Below, piece after piece: positions 43,235-52,565 of a DNA stretch of 53,715 bases. This DNA is from CAYLYP01 sp964387795 (GTDB taxonomy: Bacteria > Bacteroidota > Bacteroidia > Bacteroidales > UBA7960): positions 1 through 53,715 of the forward strand of contig CAYLYP010000014.1 in the NCBI GenBank assembly GCA_964387795.1, read 5' to 3'. The notes below the pieces were generated by a model that was not told the origin of the DNA, made no database searches, and was given only the letters and a program-made list of their open reading frames with translations. A program made the position numbers and the translations under genes. The first letter of the stretch is position 1. The number at the start of each line of letters is the position of its first letter.

Positions 43235-45685
43235 TCAAAGGTTTATCGAAAAAGTAAATCTTATTCCGAGGTTATCAATGGGTTTTGGTAATGAATAATA
43301 ACCAAAGCGGTACATGGCTTCTATTCCAATAGCTGAAAAGCTGCTCCTTAATATTTTATCGAATCCCAGACCTAATTCCATAATGCCTTTTCGTGGTGCC
43401 TGAAATGGCGCATTAAGGTGAGATGAGCGATTTGATAAATCACCTATTAACCATGCTCCTTTAAACAATAATTCAGGAGCCTTAATTTTTTTGTTCCTCC
43501 AAAGAGGCCCAACGTTATGATTAAGGAACACTGAACAATATTTGCTACTAACAAATTCATTCATGCCTATGGTTGCAAATGTCCCGGGAGCACTTAAGGA
43601 GAAGCGTCCACTTAAGGCTGGGCTGGTGAACAGCTTTGACCATGGTACATCACCCATTACAATTCCTGATTGCATGATCCAACTTAGATTTCCTGTCCTG
43701 AGCGTTTTAATTTTACCTTGAATACGTAGTTCCAAACGGGAATAATTCATATCCCCCTTCAATAAATCTTTAATTCCCTGTGAGTAGTTAAGGTAAAAGA
43801 CTGGTTTGCCTGATGTCACTGATGATATGGTTTTTCCTGAAGAAATAAGTTTCTCCCAGGGAGACCATCTTAATCTGATTCCTGGTTCAATAAAAACAAA
43901 ATTGGTTGAGTCATTTGTTTTTGTTTGAGAACGAAAAGCCTCTTTAAAAAAATATGGGCCAATAAGGCTGATCTGTTCTTTGGCTCCATAAAGCTCATAG
44001 TTTAGTTTCCATTCTGGGATCATGCCTTTGCAGTAAACTGACCATGATGAAATATTTTCCATGTTGTCAATATAAAGACCCCGGATAGAGGATGTCCCAA
44101 GTAAGTTATAGGCTTCGTTAAATACTGAACCCCCGCTTTCCCTTATGTCAGATGAATAATTAGCCCCAATAGAAAGTTTGTTGTTTTTTAGAATTACGGC
44201 TTCTGTGGCAAGTCCGTATTTTGTGGCCTTGTCTTTAAATCCGTATGCAAAATAGCCGGATAAAGAAAAGCGGGAAGATAATAGTGTGTTTGTCTTTAAT
44301 CCCAATCCCAATCGAAAACCCTCATGCCTGTTAAAATTTACAAGACGCCTTAAGTCAATATCAAAAAACCTTCCCGGGTAATATCCAGTCATAAGGGTTT
44401 CAAACATATTCATTGTCTGATCGAAATGATACTTTTCGCCCAAACTATCTAAAAAATAATAAGTCCTGAGGTCTTTTCCCGAAAGGCTGTCATTACGGTA
44501 TAGAGAAAAAAAGGCTTCATCCCTTACTTTTGCATCCGGAGGGATTTCAAGGTCGAAACCGGAAAAAGAAGCATTGCTAATTGGCTGGTTAATCTTAATA
44601 TCGGAAAGATAGGTTCGGAGTTCACCATACATTGGGATGTTATTTTGTTCCATGTTTTTTATCCCGATAAATGTGTTCAATTGGACAGGAAACCAGTGGC
44701 CGGATGCCTGTTTCGAATACATCTGTTGTATTTTGTATGTGATATTGGCATCTTGTCCTGCTGGTTCTGCAATAACATTCTGGACTGCATAAGTGGATGT
44801 GTTGATATATAATAAACCTTTTAGCCCTTCAAAATTCCTGCCTTTTGCTGGTTTGAACGAAATAACAAATATCGAGTCCTGTTGATTGTATAATGTGTCT
44901 TCAATACTAAAAAAGTATCTTGAAGTGCTTCCTTTGCTAAGTGGCCCAATAAAATCCTTGCCTGAAATATTTATGAAATCAGGATAAATAGAAAATGATT
45001 GTAATTGTGTGGCTACTAATGCGAAAAGTGGATTTGAAAACCCTGAAATCCGGCTTGCTAAAACACGTTCACTTGTTCTGTCCGGAAATTTGTAAAAACG
45101 TTCGCTAATGGATTCAACAATCATGAAATGTTGCTTTTCAGTATATTGATTGAGGTAATAAATCAAGCTATCGTTTAAGGAAGTATTAGGTTGACCTAAT
45201 TCTGTACTATCTGCAGTTAAAATAAACTTACTATAAGAGGTATATGACCAGGTACTTAACTTTTCAGGATCATTAAGGTCTTTTTTCCTGATTGCCTGCA
45301 TTACAATCCTGTGAGCCGGATTTTCACCTGCATAAACAATTACTTCCCCAAGATTGATTTCGGATACCTTCATACATAGACTAATGATGGTTTCATTATT
45401 TTTTGTATGATAGATTAGAGGACTATATCCAACATAACTCAACATTAAAGAGTCTGGGTATGTTTTAAGCTTTAATACATAGTAACCATCAATATCTGTC
45501 ATTGCTCCAGATGCATCCTGTCCTGCAATAATGTTAACAAATGCCAGTGGTGTCCCTTTATCAGCATCTGTTACCCGGCCCCGAATAGTGATTTCCTGAC
45601 AATATGCATTTGTGTAAAATGAAAAAAGTAACAGAATTAATATTCTGGAGATTACGAATGAATTATTTGGTTTTATTTTTCTCAT
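43235..45685 (-). CDS. DUF5686/CarboxypepD_reg-like outer-membrane protein
   Basis: The 816-residue protein has a signal peptide and then a carboxypeptidase regulatory-like beta domain (ITIRGRVTDADKGTPLAFVN, about 33-110) as found at the start of SusC/TonB receptors. A large middle part and a C-terminal half rich in alternating aromatic beta strands follow, ending in IRFTFSINL, typical of an outer-membrane barrel. This organisation is that of the DUF5686 family, restricted to Bacteroidota and of unknown function. It is a single gene, convergent with the AOR gene; the stops are directly adjacent. Confidence 0.82.
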   Translation of the reverse strand: MRKIKPNNSFVISRILILLLFSFYTNAYCQEITIRGRVTDADKGTPLAFVNIIAGQDASGAMTDIDGYYVLKLKTYPDSLMLSYVGYSPLIYHTKNNETIISLCMKVSEINLGEVIVYAGENPAHRIVMQAIRKKDLNDPEKLSTWSYTSYSKFILTADSTELGQPNTSLNDSLIYYLNQYTEKQHFMIVESISERFYKFPDRTSERVLASRISGFSNPLFALVATQLQSFSIYPDFINISGKDFIGPLSKGSTSRYFFSIEDTLYNQQDSIFVISFKPAKGRNFEGLKGLLYINTSTYAVQNVIAEPAGQDANITYKIQQMYSKQASGHWFPVQLNTFIGIKNMEQNNIPMYGELRTYLSDIKINQPISNASFSGFDLEIPPDAKVRDEAFFSLYRNDSLSGKDLRTYYFLDSLGEKYHFDQTMNMFETLMTGYYPGRFFDIDLRRLVNFNRHEGFRLGLGLKTNTLLSSRFSLSGYFAYGFKDKATKYGLATEAVILKNNKLSIGANYSSDIRESGGSVFNEAYNLLGTSSIRGLYIDNMENISSWSVYCKGMIPEWKLNYELYGAKEQISLIGPYFFKEAFRSQTKTNDSTNFVFIEPGIRLRWSPWEKLISSGKTISSVTSGKPVFYLNYSQGIKDLLKGDMNYSRLELRIQGKIKTLRTGNLSWIMQSGIVMGDVPWSKLFTSPALSGRFSLSAPGTFATIGMNEFVSSKYCSVFLNHNVGPLWRNKKIKAPELLFKGAWLIGDLSNRSSHLNAPFQAPRKGIMELGLGFDKILRSSFSAIGIEAMYRFGYYSLPKPIDNLGIRFTFSINL

Positions 45686-46030
45686 TCAAAAAACTGACAA
45701 TGCTGCTAATGATTACAGGTTTAACTGACACAAAATAACAAATTTTAAACGAATATCCTCATAGATTTATTATCCATAAGGGCAAGACTATTATTTTATG
45801 AAGAAATTATTTGATAAATGCAAAAACCTGATGAATTCTCTATTTCAACCATATCTGGTAATATCTTTAATTTGATATTTCAATTAACAGCTTTCACTTT
45901 ATTCTATTAGCTAAAAAATTGTTAATGAGTAATTTTGAAGCACATTGAAAATATAAACTTCCTTTTTTTGTATTAAGGCTTTTTAAATTTATTTTACCTG
46001 AAACAAGTGTGAAAAGAAATAAGTAAATTT

Positions 46031-46196
46031 GATGAACCGAACACGTATGCAAATGATACACGGTGGCTTTGGCATGCTCAGCCAACATAGTGAGGGTAAG
46101 CTCAGAGCAGCTTACTGAGCCGGTTGAAGTCACAGGTCTAAATAGCAAACATGGAGCTACTTCCGACCTTAAACAACAGACTATTTTCGGATGAAT
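46031..46196 (+). repeat. Structured intergenic repeat B, copy 2 (expanded)
   Basis: GATGAACCGAACACGTATGC (46031 on), ATACAC, then AGCAAACATGGAG (46143-46155), GACCTTAAACAAC and CGGATGAA match copy 1. Between the two halves this copy has about 75 additional bases with their own stem (TAAGCT and AGCTTA, inside GCTCAG and CTGAGC). It lies about 100 bases upstream of the lipoprotein gene in the same orientation. Confidence 0.65.
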
Positions 46197-46253
46197 GCTG
46201 GTTTAAGACTCTCTGGTGTCGAGGTTCTTTAATAGAAAAGTAACAGACACACT

Positions 46254-46281
46254 TTTGTTCAAATATCAGTGTGTATTTTTG
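46254..46281 (+). promoter_or_regulatory. Promoter of the small lipoprotein gene
   Basis: TTTG at 46254-46257 and, after 16 bases, TATTTTTG at 46274-46281 fit the Bacteroidota -33/-7 consensus. The ATG follows 11 bases later, so the leader would be very short. Confidence 0.45.
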
Positions 46282-46292
46282 AAAAATAAAAA

Positions 46293-46499
46293 ATGAATCA
46301 AATGAAGCGAATTGGATTAATGATTTGTGCAATTGTAATGATGGCTTGCATTTCATGTGGCCCATCGGCTGAAGAAAGAGAGAAACAGAGAATTGAAGAT
46401 TCTCTTAAGCTTGAGAAAGAACGTATTGAGCTTCTTGAAAAAGCAAACCTTTTATTAGATTCTGCACAACAAATTGAAGAAAAAACAGATTCGATTTAA
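46293..46499 (+). CDS. Small lipoprotein
   Basis: The 68-residue protein has a type II signal peptide with lipobox ACISC (Cys22) followed by GPS, and then a purely helical, Glu/Lys/Arg-rich region of about 40 residues that should form a coiled coil. An alternative start is Met4. Lipoproteins of this size with a charged helix are common in Bacteroidota and mostly of unknown function. It has its own promoter-like boxes and stands alone. Confidence 0.72.
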   Translation: MNQMKRIGLMICAIVMMACISCGPSAEEREKQRIEDSLKLEKERIELLEKANLLLDSAQQIEEKTDSI

Positions 46500-46967
46500 G
46501 TTTTTTTTCTGGCATAAAGCTGTATTGTTTTTTTGCATTTCAATTAAGAATTAAAGAGCTTTTCATTCAGGTGGAGAGCTTTTTTTGTATTTGCTGAATT
46601 TTATTGTTATAATTTTTTTTACCTGATGTTAGATTTGTTAATCTTAATTTTATCAGGCAGCTACTTTCTTCTTGTAGAATTGAAATGATGCATAGTTTGT
46701 CAATTCCTCCTTGTTAATGATATGGTTATAAATGAATACTGTGAAGGTTTTTTCCATGTTCATATACGGACAATAATGTCCGAAAAGGAACAAAACAAAT
46801 TTAATGTTTTATGGACTGTGTTTTGTATTGTTCACATTTAGTGTGAAATAGAGTTAATAGTATGGTTTTTGATAAGATGGATATGAACCCTAAAACAAAG
46901 GCGCCCCGGTTTTATTTACTTTTAGGTTTTTGGGCTTTTTCCGGGGCAGCCTTTTTCAATCTGTTGT
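46500..46967. other. Intergenic stretch
   Basis: A+T-rich. An overlapping 52-codon frame from 46862 with one hydrophobic segment is possible but unsupported. No clear terminator or promoter was found. Confidence 0.4.
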
Positions 46968-47228
46968 ATGAGAGAAATTGTAATCCTGATACCAGACATA
47001 GATGTTCATCAAAATGTTGAAATTGATGTACGCATCAATGGGAAGAAGCAAACCTTGAAATATAGGGTAGAGCTGGTTTCCTGGGAAGGGTGTTGTGATA
47101 AGGAAAGCGACAGGGTAACAGTTTTAAAGAAGAAAATCGCTGATTATGATAAGGATTGGCAATTGATGGAGATTGGGATGCCTGCTAACAATCAGATTCC
47201 CCTGGTTTTTAGAAAGAAGCTTGATTGA
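46968..47228 (+). CDS. Small hypothetical protein
   Basis: The 86-residue protein has an alternating beta-like N-terminal half (REIVILIPDIDVHQNVEIDV) with a CC pair (EGCCDKESD) in the middle and a basic C-terminus. No signal peptide, membrane helix or known family. It converges with the O-antigen ligase-family gene 14 bases away. A weak hairpin (ATTTAAATG with CATTTTAAAT, 47229-47253) between the two genes may act as a bidirectional terminator. Confidence 0.5.
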   Translation: MREIVILIPDIDVHQNVEIDVRINGKKQTLKYRVELVSWEGCCDKESDRVTVLKKKIADYDKDWQLMEIGMPANNQIPLVFRKKLD

Positions 47229-47242
47229 ATTTAAATGCCTGG

Positions 47243-48826
47243 TCATTTTAAATGTTGAAGAAGCTCTTTTTCAGAGTGGTTCTTTGTAAACAGGAAGAGA
47301 TTAAAGAATAGTGCAAAGAAAGTTACACCTGCCTGTGTTTCAAGGGTGTCTTCACCAAGAAAGGATATCAGGGAAATGAGAAGAAAAGAATAAAATAATG
47401 GATGAAGCAGGACCTTTTTCCTGTAAGGGGCATATAATATTACAAAAACAATCCATAAAGCCAGGGGAAGGCCAAAAGCTACTGCAAAAGAAAGATATTG
47501 GTTGTGTGGTTTGAGCTTGTTGGTCACAGGTCTTGGGTATTGTTTTTGAATATCCTGCGAAAGTACTGCATCCAGGACATCTCCTGTCCCCCAACCCAAC
47601 AATGGCTTTTGCGAAAATGCACTTAAGGCTGCTTTCCAGTTGACGAGTCTTTGAATAAATGAAAAATCTGCCAGATAGTCACTTTCTTTAAAGGAAAAGT
47701 ATTCCCAGGCTATTTGATGGATACGTTTAAACAAACCAGGCCATTTCATATATAACATGTTTGCTGTTCCTGATTCGATGGCTTTTATTTCTTCATTGCT
47801 CAATGCATTCAATCCTTCAGCATCTTTTCTTAAACCTTTGGAAGCAAGAAACCTGAACAGGGTATATTTCAATATGTTTCCTGAGTTATCTAAGCTGTCG
47901 TAGTTTAGGGCACTTCGTTTGTTCCATTCTTTCCTTAGTTCACTTTCTTCAATATAAATGTAAACAAGATTGCCATTTTCATGCTCGGTGAACAAGGTGT
48001 CATGTTTATAAGCATTTCCTTGAGAGGTATATTTATCTAAATTTTTAAAATCAGGTTTTTCGGGCGTTTGAAAGGTACTAAAAATGAGATAAACCGGAAG
48101 AAACAGGGAAAGAAGGATTAGTAAGCCAACAGAAGCAAGGATGAGATTTTTTTTCAATGAACTGTTATGTAGCCCCCAACGAATTAACCATGCGAGACCC
48201 ACTCCGGCAAGGATTAATGTGGATGTGATTGATTGCATGATAAATAGAAAAACCAAAAACCAGATTACCAGCAAGGGAAGAAGGATTTTATGAAACTTAA
48301 TTGAATGTTTTACAAAATAACCTTCATAAATGATAATGACAAGAGATAAGCAGACCATGAGCCCCAGTCGGATATGTGAAACAAAAGGGCTTATCATCCT
48401 GAAATCGGGTAATCTTAACGTGAAATATCTTATTGTACCATAGATGGAACATAAGGCTACTGAAGCAACAAAAAACCAAAGGATGAGGCTTAGCTCTTTT
48501 CTTGTAATAGGACTTGAAGCTGCAAAAATGATTGGAAGTATCAAAAGGGGCAGTTTAACCTTTACATCTTTAAGGGCTAAGGGGATGTTTTCGGAAAATA
48601 TAATCCCAATAAGATGAATAATGAAAATGGAAATGATGAGCCAGAAAATCCCATTTTTTTTTATTAGTTCGGGTAGTTTTGTCCAATTACCACTTATAAA
48701 GAAGTTTAAGGCAAGGATAGCTTGGGCTATACTCATGCCAAAAGTTGAAAATGGCAATGATATAACTAATAAAATAACACCCGTTAGATAGATGTACGCA
48801 TGTGTCCTGACCGGAAAAAGGCTCAT
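47243..48826 (-). CDS. O-antigen ligase (Wzy_C/WaaL)-family membrane protein
   Basis: The 527-residue protein has about ten hydrophobic helices in its first 250 and last 120 residues, with a large hydrophilic loop between (about 275-410). The family motif PHNQYLSFAVAFGLP lies close to the C-terminal helices, where the conserved His of O-antigen ligases sits, and GWGTGDV precedes it. Such proteins transfer polysaccharide to lipid A-core or polymerise it in the inner membrane. Substrate is unknown: no other glycan genes are nearby. The gene is separated from the S41 protease gene by 85 bases. Confidence 0.85.
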   Translation of the reverse strand: MSLFPVRTHAYIYLTGVILLVISLPFSTFGMSIAQAILALNFFISGNWTKLPELIKKNGIFWLIISIFIIHLIGIIFSENIPLALKDVKVKLPLLILPIIFAASSPITRKELSLILWFFVASVALCSIYGTIRYFTLRLPDFRMISPFVSHIRLGLMVCLSLVIIIYEGYFVKHSIKFHKILLPLLVIWFLVFLFIMQSITSTLILAGVGLAWLIRWGLHNSSLKKNLILASVGLLILLSLFLPVYLIFSTFQTPEKPDFKNLDKYTSQGNAYKHDTLFTEHENGNLVYIYIEESELRKEWNKRSALNYDSLDNSGNILKYTLFRFLASKGLRKDAEGLNALSNEEIKAIESGTANMLYMKWPGLFKRIHQIAWEYFSFKESDYLADFSFIQRLVNWKAALSAFSQKPLLGWGTGDVLDAVLSQDIQKQYPRPVTNKLKPHNQYLSFAVAFGLPLALWIVFVILYAPYRKKVLLHPLFYSFLLISLISFLGEDTLETQAGVTFFALFFNLFLFTKNHSEKELLQHLK

Positions 48827-48911
48827 ATATAAAACCGTTTTACTTTGGCAAAAATACTTTTGAGAATTTAATTACCATAAGTAAAACGGTGAATATCATT
48901 AAAAAATTATA

Positions 48912-50600
48912 TTATTGTTTCGAAATCTTTAGTATGGATGCATACTCCCCTTGATTTCCAAGGACTTCAATGGCTTTTTTAATATCTGGGTCAAACCTTA
49001 AAGAAGCCTGTATCCTTCCTTTTTGATAAAAATACCTTGAAGCTATTTCCTCAAGAAGAAGCATTTCTATCTCATCTTTGTATGTATAAAGTTCTTCTTC
49101 TTTATTGTGCTTTACCTGGTTTTCAAGTTTTTCAATATCTTTTTCAATTGTCTCAAGATATTTGTCATTTTTTGCAGCTTCTCTCAGTTCTTTTATCTTT
49201 TGTTCAGTTTCGATTTCATAATCGTAATCTTTTCCATCAAGAAATGCAACAAAGTCTTTATATATTTCATCTGTAATTTCGAAATCTTTCAAAGATTCTA
49301 TTTGAGGATGAGTGCGGTAATAAAGATTGGCATATTCGAAGATGTGGTTATTGACATATAGAGAAATTGCAATATTGCTAATTTTTATTTGTTCAGTAGC
49401 AACATCAGGCTCAATTCCTCCTCCATCGAATACGGTCCTTCCATTAGAGGTTTTAAATGCTGATTTCAGTGAATCAGGGATGTATGAAACGCTCCCATCT
49501 TCATTTTTATGGGCATAATCTATAGCCTGGATACATCGCCCCGATGGGATATAATACTTGGCAACGGTTACTTTGAGCTTAGTGTTATAGGCAAGGGGAA
49601 CAACATTTTGAACAAGGCCTTTGCCAAAAGTCCTTTGACCTATAATAATGCCCCTGTCGAAGTCCTGAATAGCCCCTGCAACGATTTCTGAAGCAGAAGC
49701 ACTTCCGCTATTAACAAGAATCGCAAGTGGTATCTCAGCATCAAATGCAGGGCTAAGTGTTTTGTGGATGGAGTTACGTTCTTTGATTTTTCCTTTGGTG
49801 CTAACAACAGGCCTGCCTTTTTCAACAAAAAGATTTGTGATATTTACTGCCTCATTTAATAATCCGCCACCATTGCCCCTAAGATCAAGGATAAGCTGTT
49901 TAACATTATTGGATTCTTTAAGCTTTGCCAATGCATCTCGCACTTCCCTAGCTGCATTATTAGTGAATCCTGTTAGTTTTATATAGGCTGTTTGCTCATC
50001 CACCATGCCATAATAGGGAATATTGTCAATTTTAACAATTTCCCTTGTGATTGATTTTTGAATAGGTGATTCTTCTCCCTCTCTTTTAATCAACATATTG
50101 AGGGTAGTTCCGGGTTGGCCTTTTAAGAGCGCAGTAACCTCGGAAGCATCTTTATTTTTCATGTCCTTATCATTGATGCTAAGGATAATATCGCCTGGTA
50201 AAAGGCCTGCTTTTTGAGCAGGGAAACCTTCATAAGGGTCTGAAATCATTATGTAGTCCCCCTTTTTTTGTATCAGGGATCCAATACCACCATATTGTCC
50301 TGTGGTCATAAACTGATAATCTTCCAATTCTGATTCGGGAATAAAATTGGTGTAAGGATCTAAACTGCTAAGCATTTCATCAATACCGGTTTTCATCAAT
50401 TCGCCGGGATTCACTTCGTCAACATAATTGAAAGTTAATTCTCTGAAAAGGGTAGAGAAGATTTCAAGGTTTTTTGCTATTTCAAAGTTTTGATCAACAA
50501 AACTGTATGACAACCAACCAGTTAAACTTATTGTTAGCGCAAGGACCAGGGTCTTCATCCGTTTTGAGAACAATGGTTTTCTATTCATTTTAAACAACAT
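48912..50600 (-). CDS. S41-family C-terminal processing protease (CtpA-like)
   Basis: The 562-residue protein has a short N-terminal membrane anchor (about residues 17-33), a helical segment and a PDZ domain (about 100-180, with YGGIGSLIQ and LLPGDIILSIND). The S41 protease domain carries the Ser in NSGSASASEI (about 297-306) and Lys327 in GQRTFGKG, which form the Ser-Lys dyad. The C-terminal 150 residues are helical and charged. It cleaves periplasmic proteins at their C-termini. The start could also be Met5 (MNRKPLF). It lies last in the conserved block with yidD, rnpA and hemD. Confidence 0.93.
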   Translation of the reverse strand: MLFKMNRKPLFSKRMKTLVLALTISLTGWLSYSFVDQNFEIAKNLEIFSTLFRELTFNYVDEVNPGELMKTGIDEMLSSLDPYTNFIPESELEDYQFMTTGQYGGIGSLIQKKGDYIMISDPYEGFPAQKAGLLPGDIILSINDKDMKNKDASEVTALLKGQPGTTLNMLIKREGEESPIQKSITREIVKIDNIPYYGMVDEQTAYIKLTGFTNNAAREVRDALAKLKESNNVKQLILDLRGNGGGLLNEAVNITNLFVEKGRPVVSTKGKIKERNSIHKTLSPAFDAEIPLAILVNSGSASASEIVAGAIQDFDRGIIIGQRTFGKGLVQNVVPLAYNTKLKVTVAKYYIPSGRCIQAIDYAHKNEDGSVSYIPDSLKSAFKTSNGRTVFDGGGIEPDVATEQIKISNIAISLYVNNHIFEYANLYYRTHPQIESLKDFEITDEIYKDFVAFLDGKDYDYEIETEQKIKELREAAKNDKYLETIEKDIEKLENQVKHNKEEELYTYKDEIEMLLLEEIASRYFYQKGRIQASLRFDPDIKKAIEVLGNQGEYASILKISKQ

Positions 50601-50728
50601 TAGGGTTTCTTGATTATATACCAGAAAAAACGATGTGTATAAATATTTTTCCCGATATAAATTTAATTAAAAACGAAATACAAAGAAATACATTATGTTT
50701 TCAAAAAACAATTTTAATGGGTCTTTAA

Positions 50729-50974
50729 TCAGGGAACAGGATCATATCCACTTCCACCCCAAGGGTGACACCGTGATATTCTTTTTGCTGTTAACCAAAG
50801 GCCTTTAATAGGGCCATGTTTTTTCAATGCTTCAATGCCATATTGCGAACAAGTAGGTTGAAACCTACATGAAGGGCGCAGATATGGTGATATCGCAGCC
50901 TGATAGAATCGTATCAGAAAGATAAAGAAAAGATTAAATCCTTTCAATACGTATTTTACGGCCTTTTTTAACAT
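50729..50974 (-). CDS. yidD: Membrane protein insertion efficiency factor YidD
   Basis: The 81-residue protein shows the family pattern in full: IRFYQAAISPYLRPSCRFQPTCS, split as FYQAAISPYLRPSCRF and PTCSQYGIEALKKHG, followed by RISRCHPWGGSGYDPVP. It is a small amphipathic inner-membrane-associated protein that helps YidC insert proteins. It starts 12 bases after the rnpA stop on the minus strand, the usual neighbour. Confidence 0.95.
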   Translation of the reverse strand: MLKKAVKYVLKGFNLFFIFLIRFYQAAISPYLRPSCRFQPTCSQYGIEALKKHGPIKGLWLTAKRISRCHPWGGSGYDPVP

Positions 50975-50986
50975 GTTTCAACTGTT

Positions 50987-51454
50987 TTAAACCCCGTTGT
51001 TTACCCCATTTAAGGTTTCGCAAATCTTTAGGATACTTTTTTTAATACTTTCTTCTATATGTGAAAAAGGAATCATTTTCTTTGAAGTATAAACGAAAGC
51101 AATATACAGATTGTTTTCTTTAAGAATGTGTTTCTGTTCAAAAAGGATTTTGTTTTGCCTGTATGCCTCTTTCATTTGTCTTTTAAGGCGGTTCCTGTCA
51201 ACTGAATGCCTGAAGTTCTTCTTTGGAGCGGAGAATAATACCTTTACTAACGGCTTTTGATTAATTGGTGTGTTGGAAAAGGTATTTTCTGAATCACTTT
51301 GCCTTTCGTTTTTATCATTATGCTTAAAACTGCACAAGGGCTCAAGGTAATAAACTTTTAGTGGGTGAAAGTATTGAATACTGCCCCTTTCAAATAATTC
51401 TTCAATTGCACTATGGCTGCAAAGCCGTTCTTCTTTGCTAAAAGTATTGCCCAT
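50987..51454 (-). CDS. rnpA: Ribonuclease P protein component
   Basis: Starting at the ATG at 51454 (MGNTFSKEERLCS) gives 155 residues; a frame from 51508 adds 18 residues that do not look like the family. The motif KNFRHSVDRNRLKRQMKEAYR (split: RHSVDRNRLKRQMKE) is the family's RNR signature and binds the RNA subunit. The basic N-terminal SKEERL start is normal for RnpA. An insert of about 25 polar residues (RQSDSENTFSNTPINQKP) lies between the second strand and the core, as seen in other Bacteroidota. Confidence 0.94.
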   Translation of the reverse strand: MGNTFSKEERLCSHSAIEELFERGSIQYFHPLKVYYLEPLCSFKHNDKNERQSDSENTFSNTPINQKPLVKVLFSAPKKNFRHSVDRNRLKRQMKEAYRQNKILFEQKHILKENNLYIAFVYTSKKMIPFSHIEESIKKSILKICETLNGVNNGV

Positions 51455-51536
51455 TAAATGATAAAAACCATTATTGCCTGTTTTATTTAATGATAAAAAC
51501 CAAGACAATAATGGTTATTTTGATATGAAAAAAAAG

Positions 51537-52283
51537 TTATTTCTTTTGATTTTTTGCCAGGAATTGTTCTATCGCCATCGTCATTGATGGGGCTGATTCA
51601 GTTGGGGCGTGGAGGTTTAGGGTAAGTCCTGCATCTATTACAGCTTTTGAAGTGGCATCACCAAAAGCTCCAATTGCAACTTCGCCCTGAACAAAATCCG
51701 GAAAGTTTTCCAAGAGAGATTTAATGCCAAAGGGGCTGAAAAAAACCAACATGTCGTAATCTGTAATCTTCACATCAGACAGATTGTCGGATACAGTTCT
51801 GTATATCGGTGCTACTGTAAAATCAATTTTAGCGGTTTCAAGCATGTTTGGGATTTCCATGCTGTGATTTTCTGCACAAGGAAAAAGGAATTTTTCGGTC
51901 TTCTGTTTTTTTACAAGGTCTATCAAATCTGCATTTGTATTCTTGCCAAAAAAGATTTTTCTTTTTCTGAATTGAACATATTTCTGAAGATAAAGCGCTA
52001 TTGCCTCTGATGTACAAAAGTATTTGAGATTTTCAGAAACACTGACCCTGATTTCATCACAAAGTGTAAAAAAATTATCAACAGCATGACGTGAGGTAAA
52101 TATGATAGCCGTATAATCTGGGATATTAATTCGATGTTTACGGAAATCTTTGGCGCCTATGTTTTCGATTTTAATGAACTTCCTGAATTCAATTTTCAGA
52201 TTAAAGTGTTTAGCCAAATCGCTATAGGGTGATTTTTCACCCTCTGGCTGTGGTTGCGAAACTAAAACGTTCTTGATTCTCAT
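51537..52283 (-). CDS. hemD: Uroporphyrinogen-III synthase
   Basis: Starting at the ATG at 52283 (MRIKNVLVSQPQPEG) gives 248 residues; a frame from 52304 adds seven. The two-lobed HemD pattern is visible: an IFTSRHAVDNFF segment in the first lobe and DMLVFFSPFGIKSLLENF in the second, plus a TSKAVIDAG element near the end. The enzyme closes hydroxymethylbilane to uroporphyrinogen III in haem and corrinoid synthesis. Sequence conservation in this family is low, but order next to rnpA, yidD and DUF4271 supports the call. Confidence 0.9.
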   Translation of the reverse strand: MRIKNVLVSQPQPEGEKSPYSDLAKHFNLKIEFRKFIKIENIGAKDFRKHRINIPDYTAIIFTSRHAVDNFFTLCDEIRVSVSENLKYFCTSEAIALYLQKYVQFRKRKIFFGKNTNADLIDLVKKQKTEKFLFPCAENHSMEIPNMLETAKIDFTVAPIYRTVSDNLSDVKITDYDMLVFFSPFGIKSLLENFPDFVQGEVAIGAFGDATSKAVIDAGLTLNLHAPTESAPSMTMAIEQFLAKNQKK

Positions 52284-52565
52284 TAGAAAAATAGTTTTAA
52301 TCATTCACACAGACTGACAAACATTTCCTCCAAAGGCAGGTTTATTAAAAACCTGCAATATCTTTTTTTGGAATATCTAAAGAACTGTATGATAACTTTT
52401 TTGTTTCTGTGGTCTGTTTATTGAAATACTTCGATTTTCTTCTTTTTAGTGGTAATTTTTCTCCATTTTTATCAGATTTTTTAACTGAATATAGTAAAAA
52501 AATATTTTTTTTTACTTATGATTTTTTGGGAAATATATTTATTTAATCCCTCAAACCTTTAATAA

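Larger units (their letters stand above)
45686..46292. other. Intergenic stretch with repeat B copy 2
   Basis: A+T-rich DNA without a gene up to the repeat B copy at 46031, then a likely promoter just before the lipoprotein gene. Confidence 0.5.

Noticed and set aside
46095..46140. tRNA-like strings (AAGCTCAGAGCAGC and GGTTGAAGTC) in repeat B copy 2
   Set aside because: No acceptor stem or complete cloverleaf can be drawn; the similarity to D- and T-arms is partial and the region belongs to a repeat.
46552..46590. Possible terminator after the lipoprotein gene
   Set aside because: The two AGAGCTTT blocks are direct, not inverted, repeats, so no good stem forms.
46862..47020. 52-codon frame with one hydrophobic segment
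   Set aside because: It overlaps the better-supported gene at 46968 and has a polar, Cys/Arg-rich end; no conservation evidence available.
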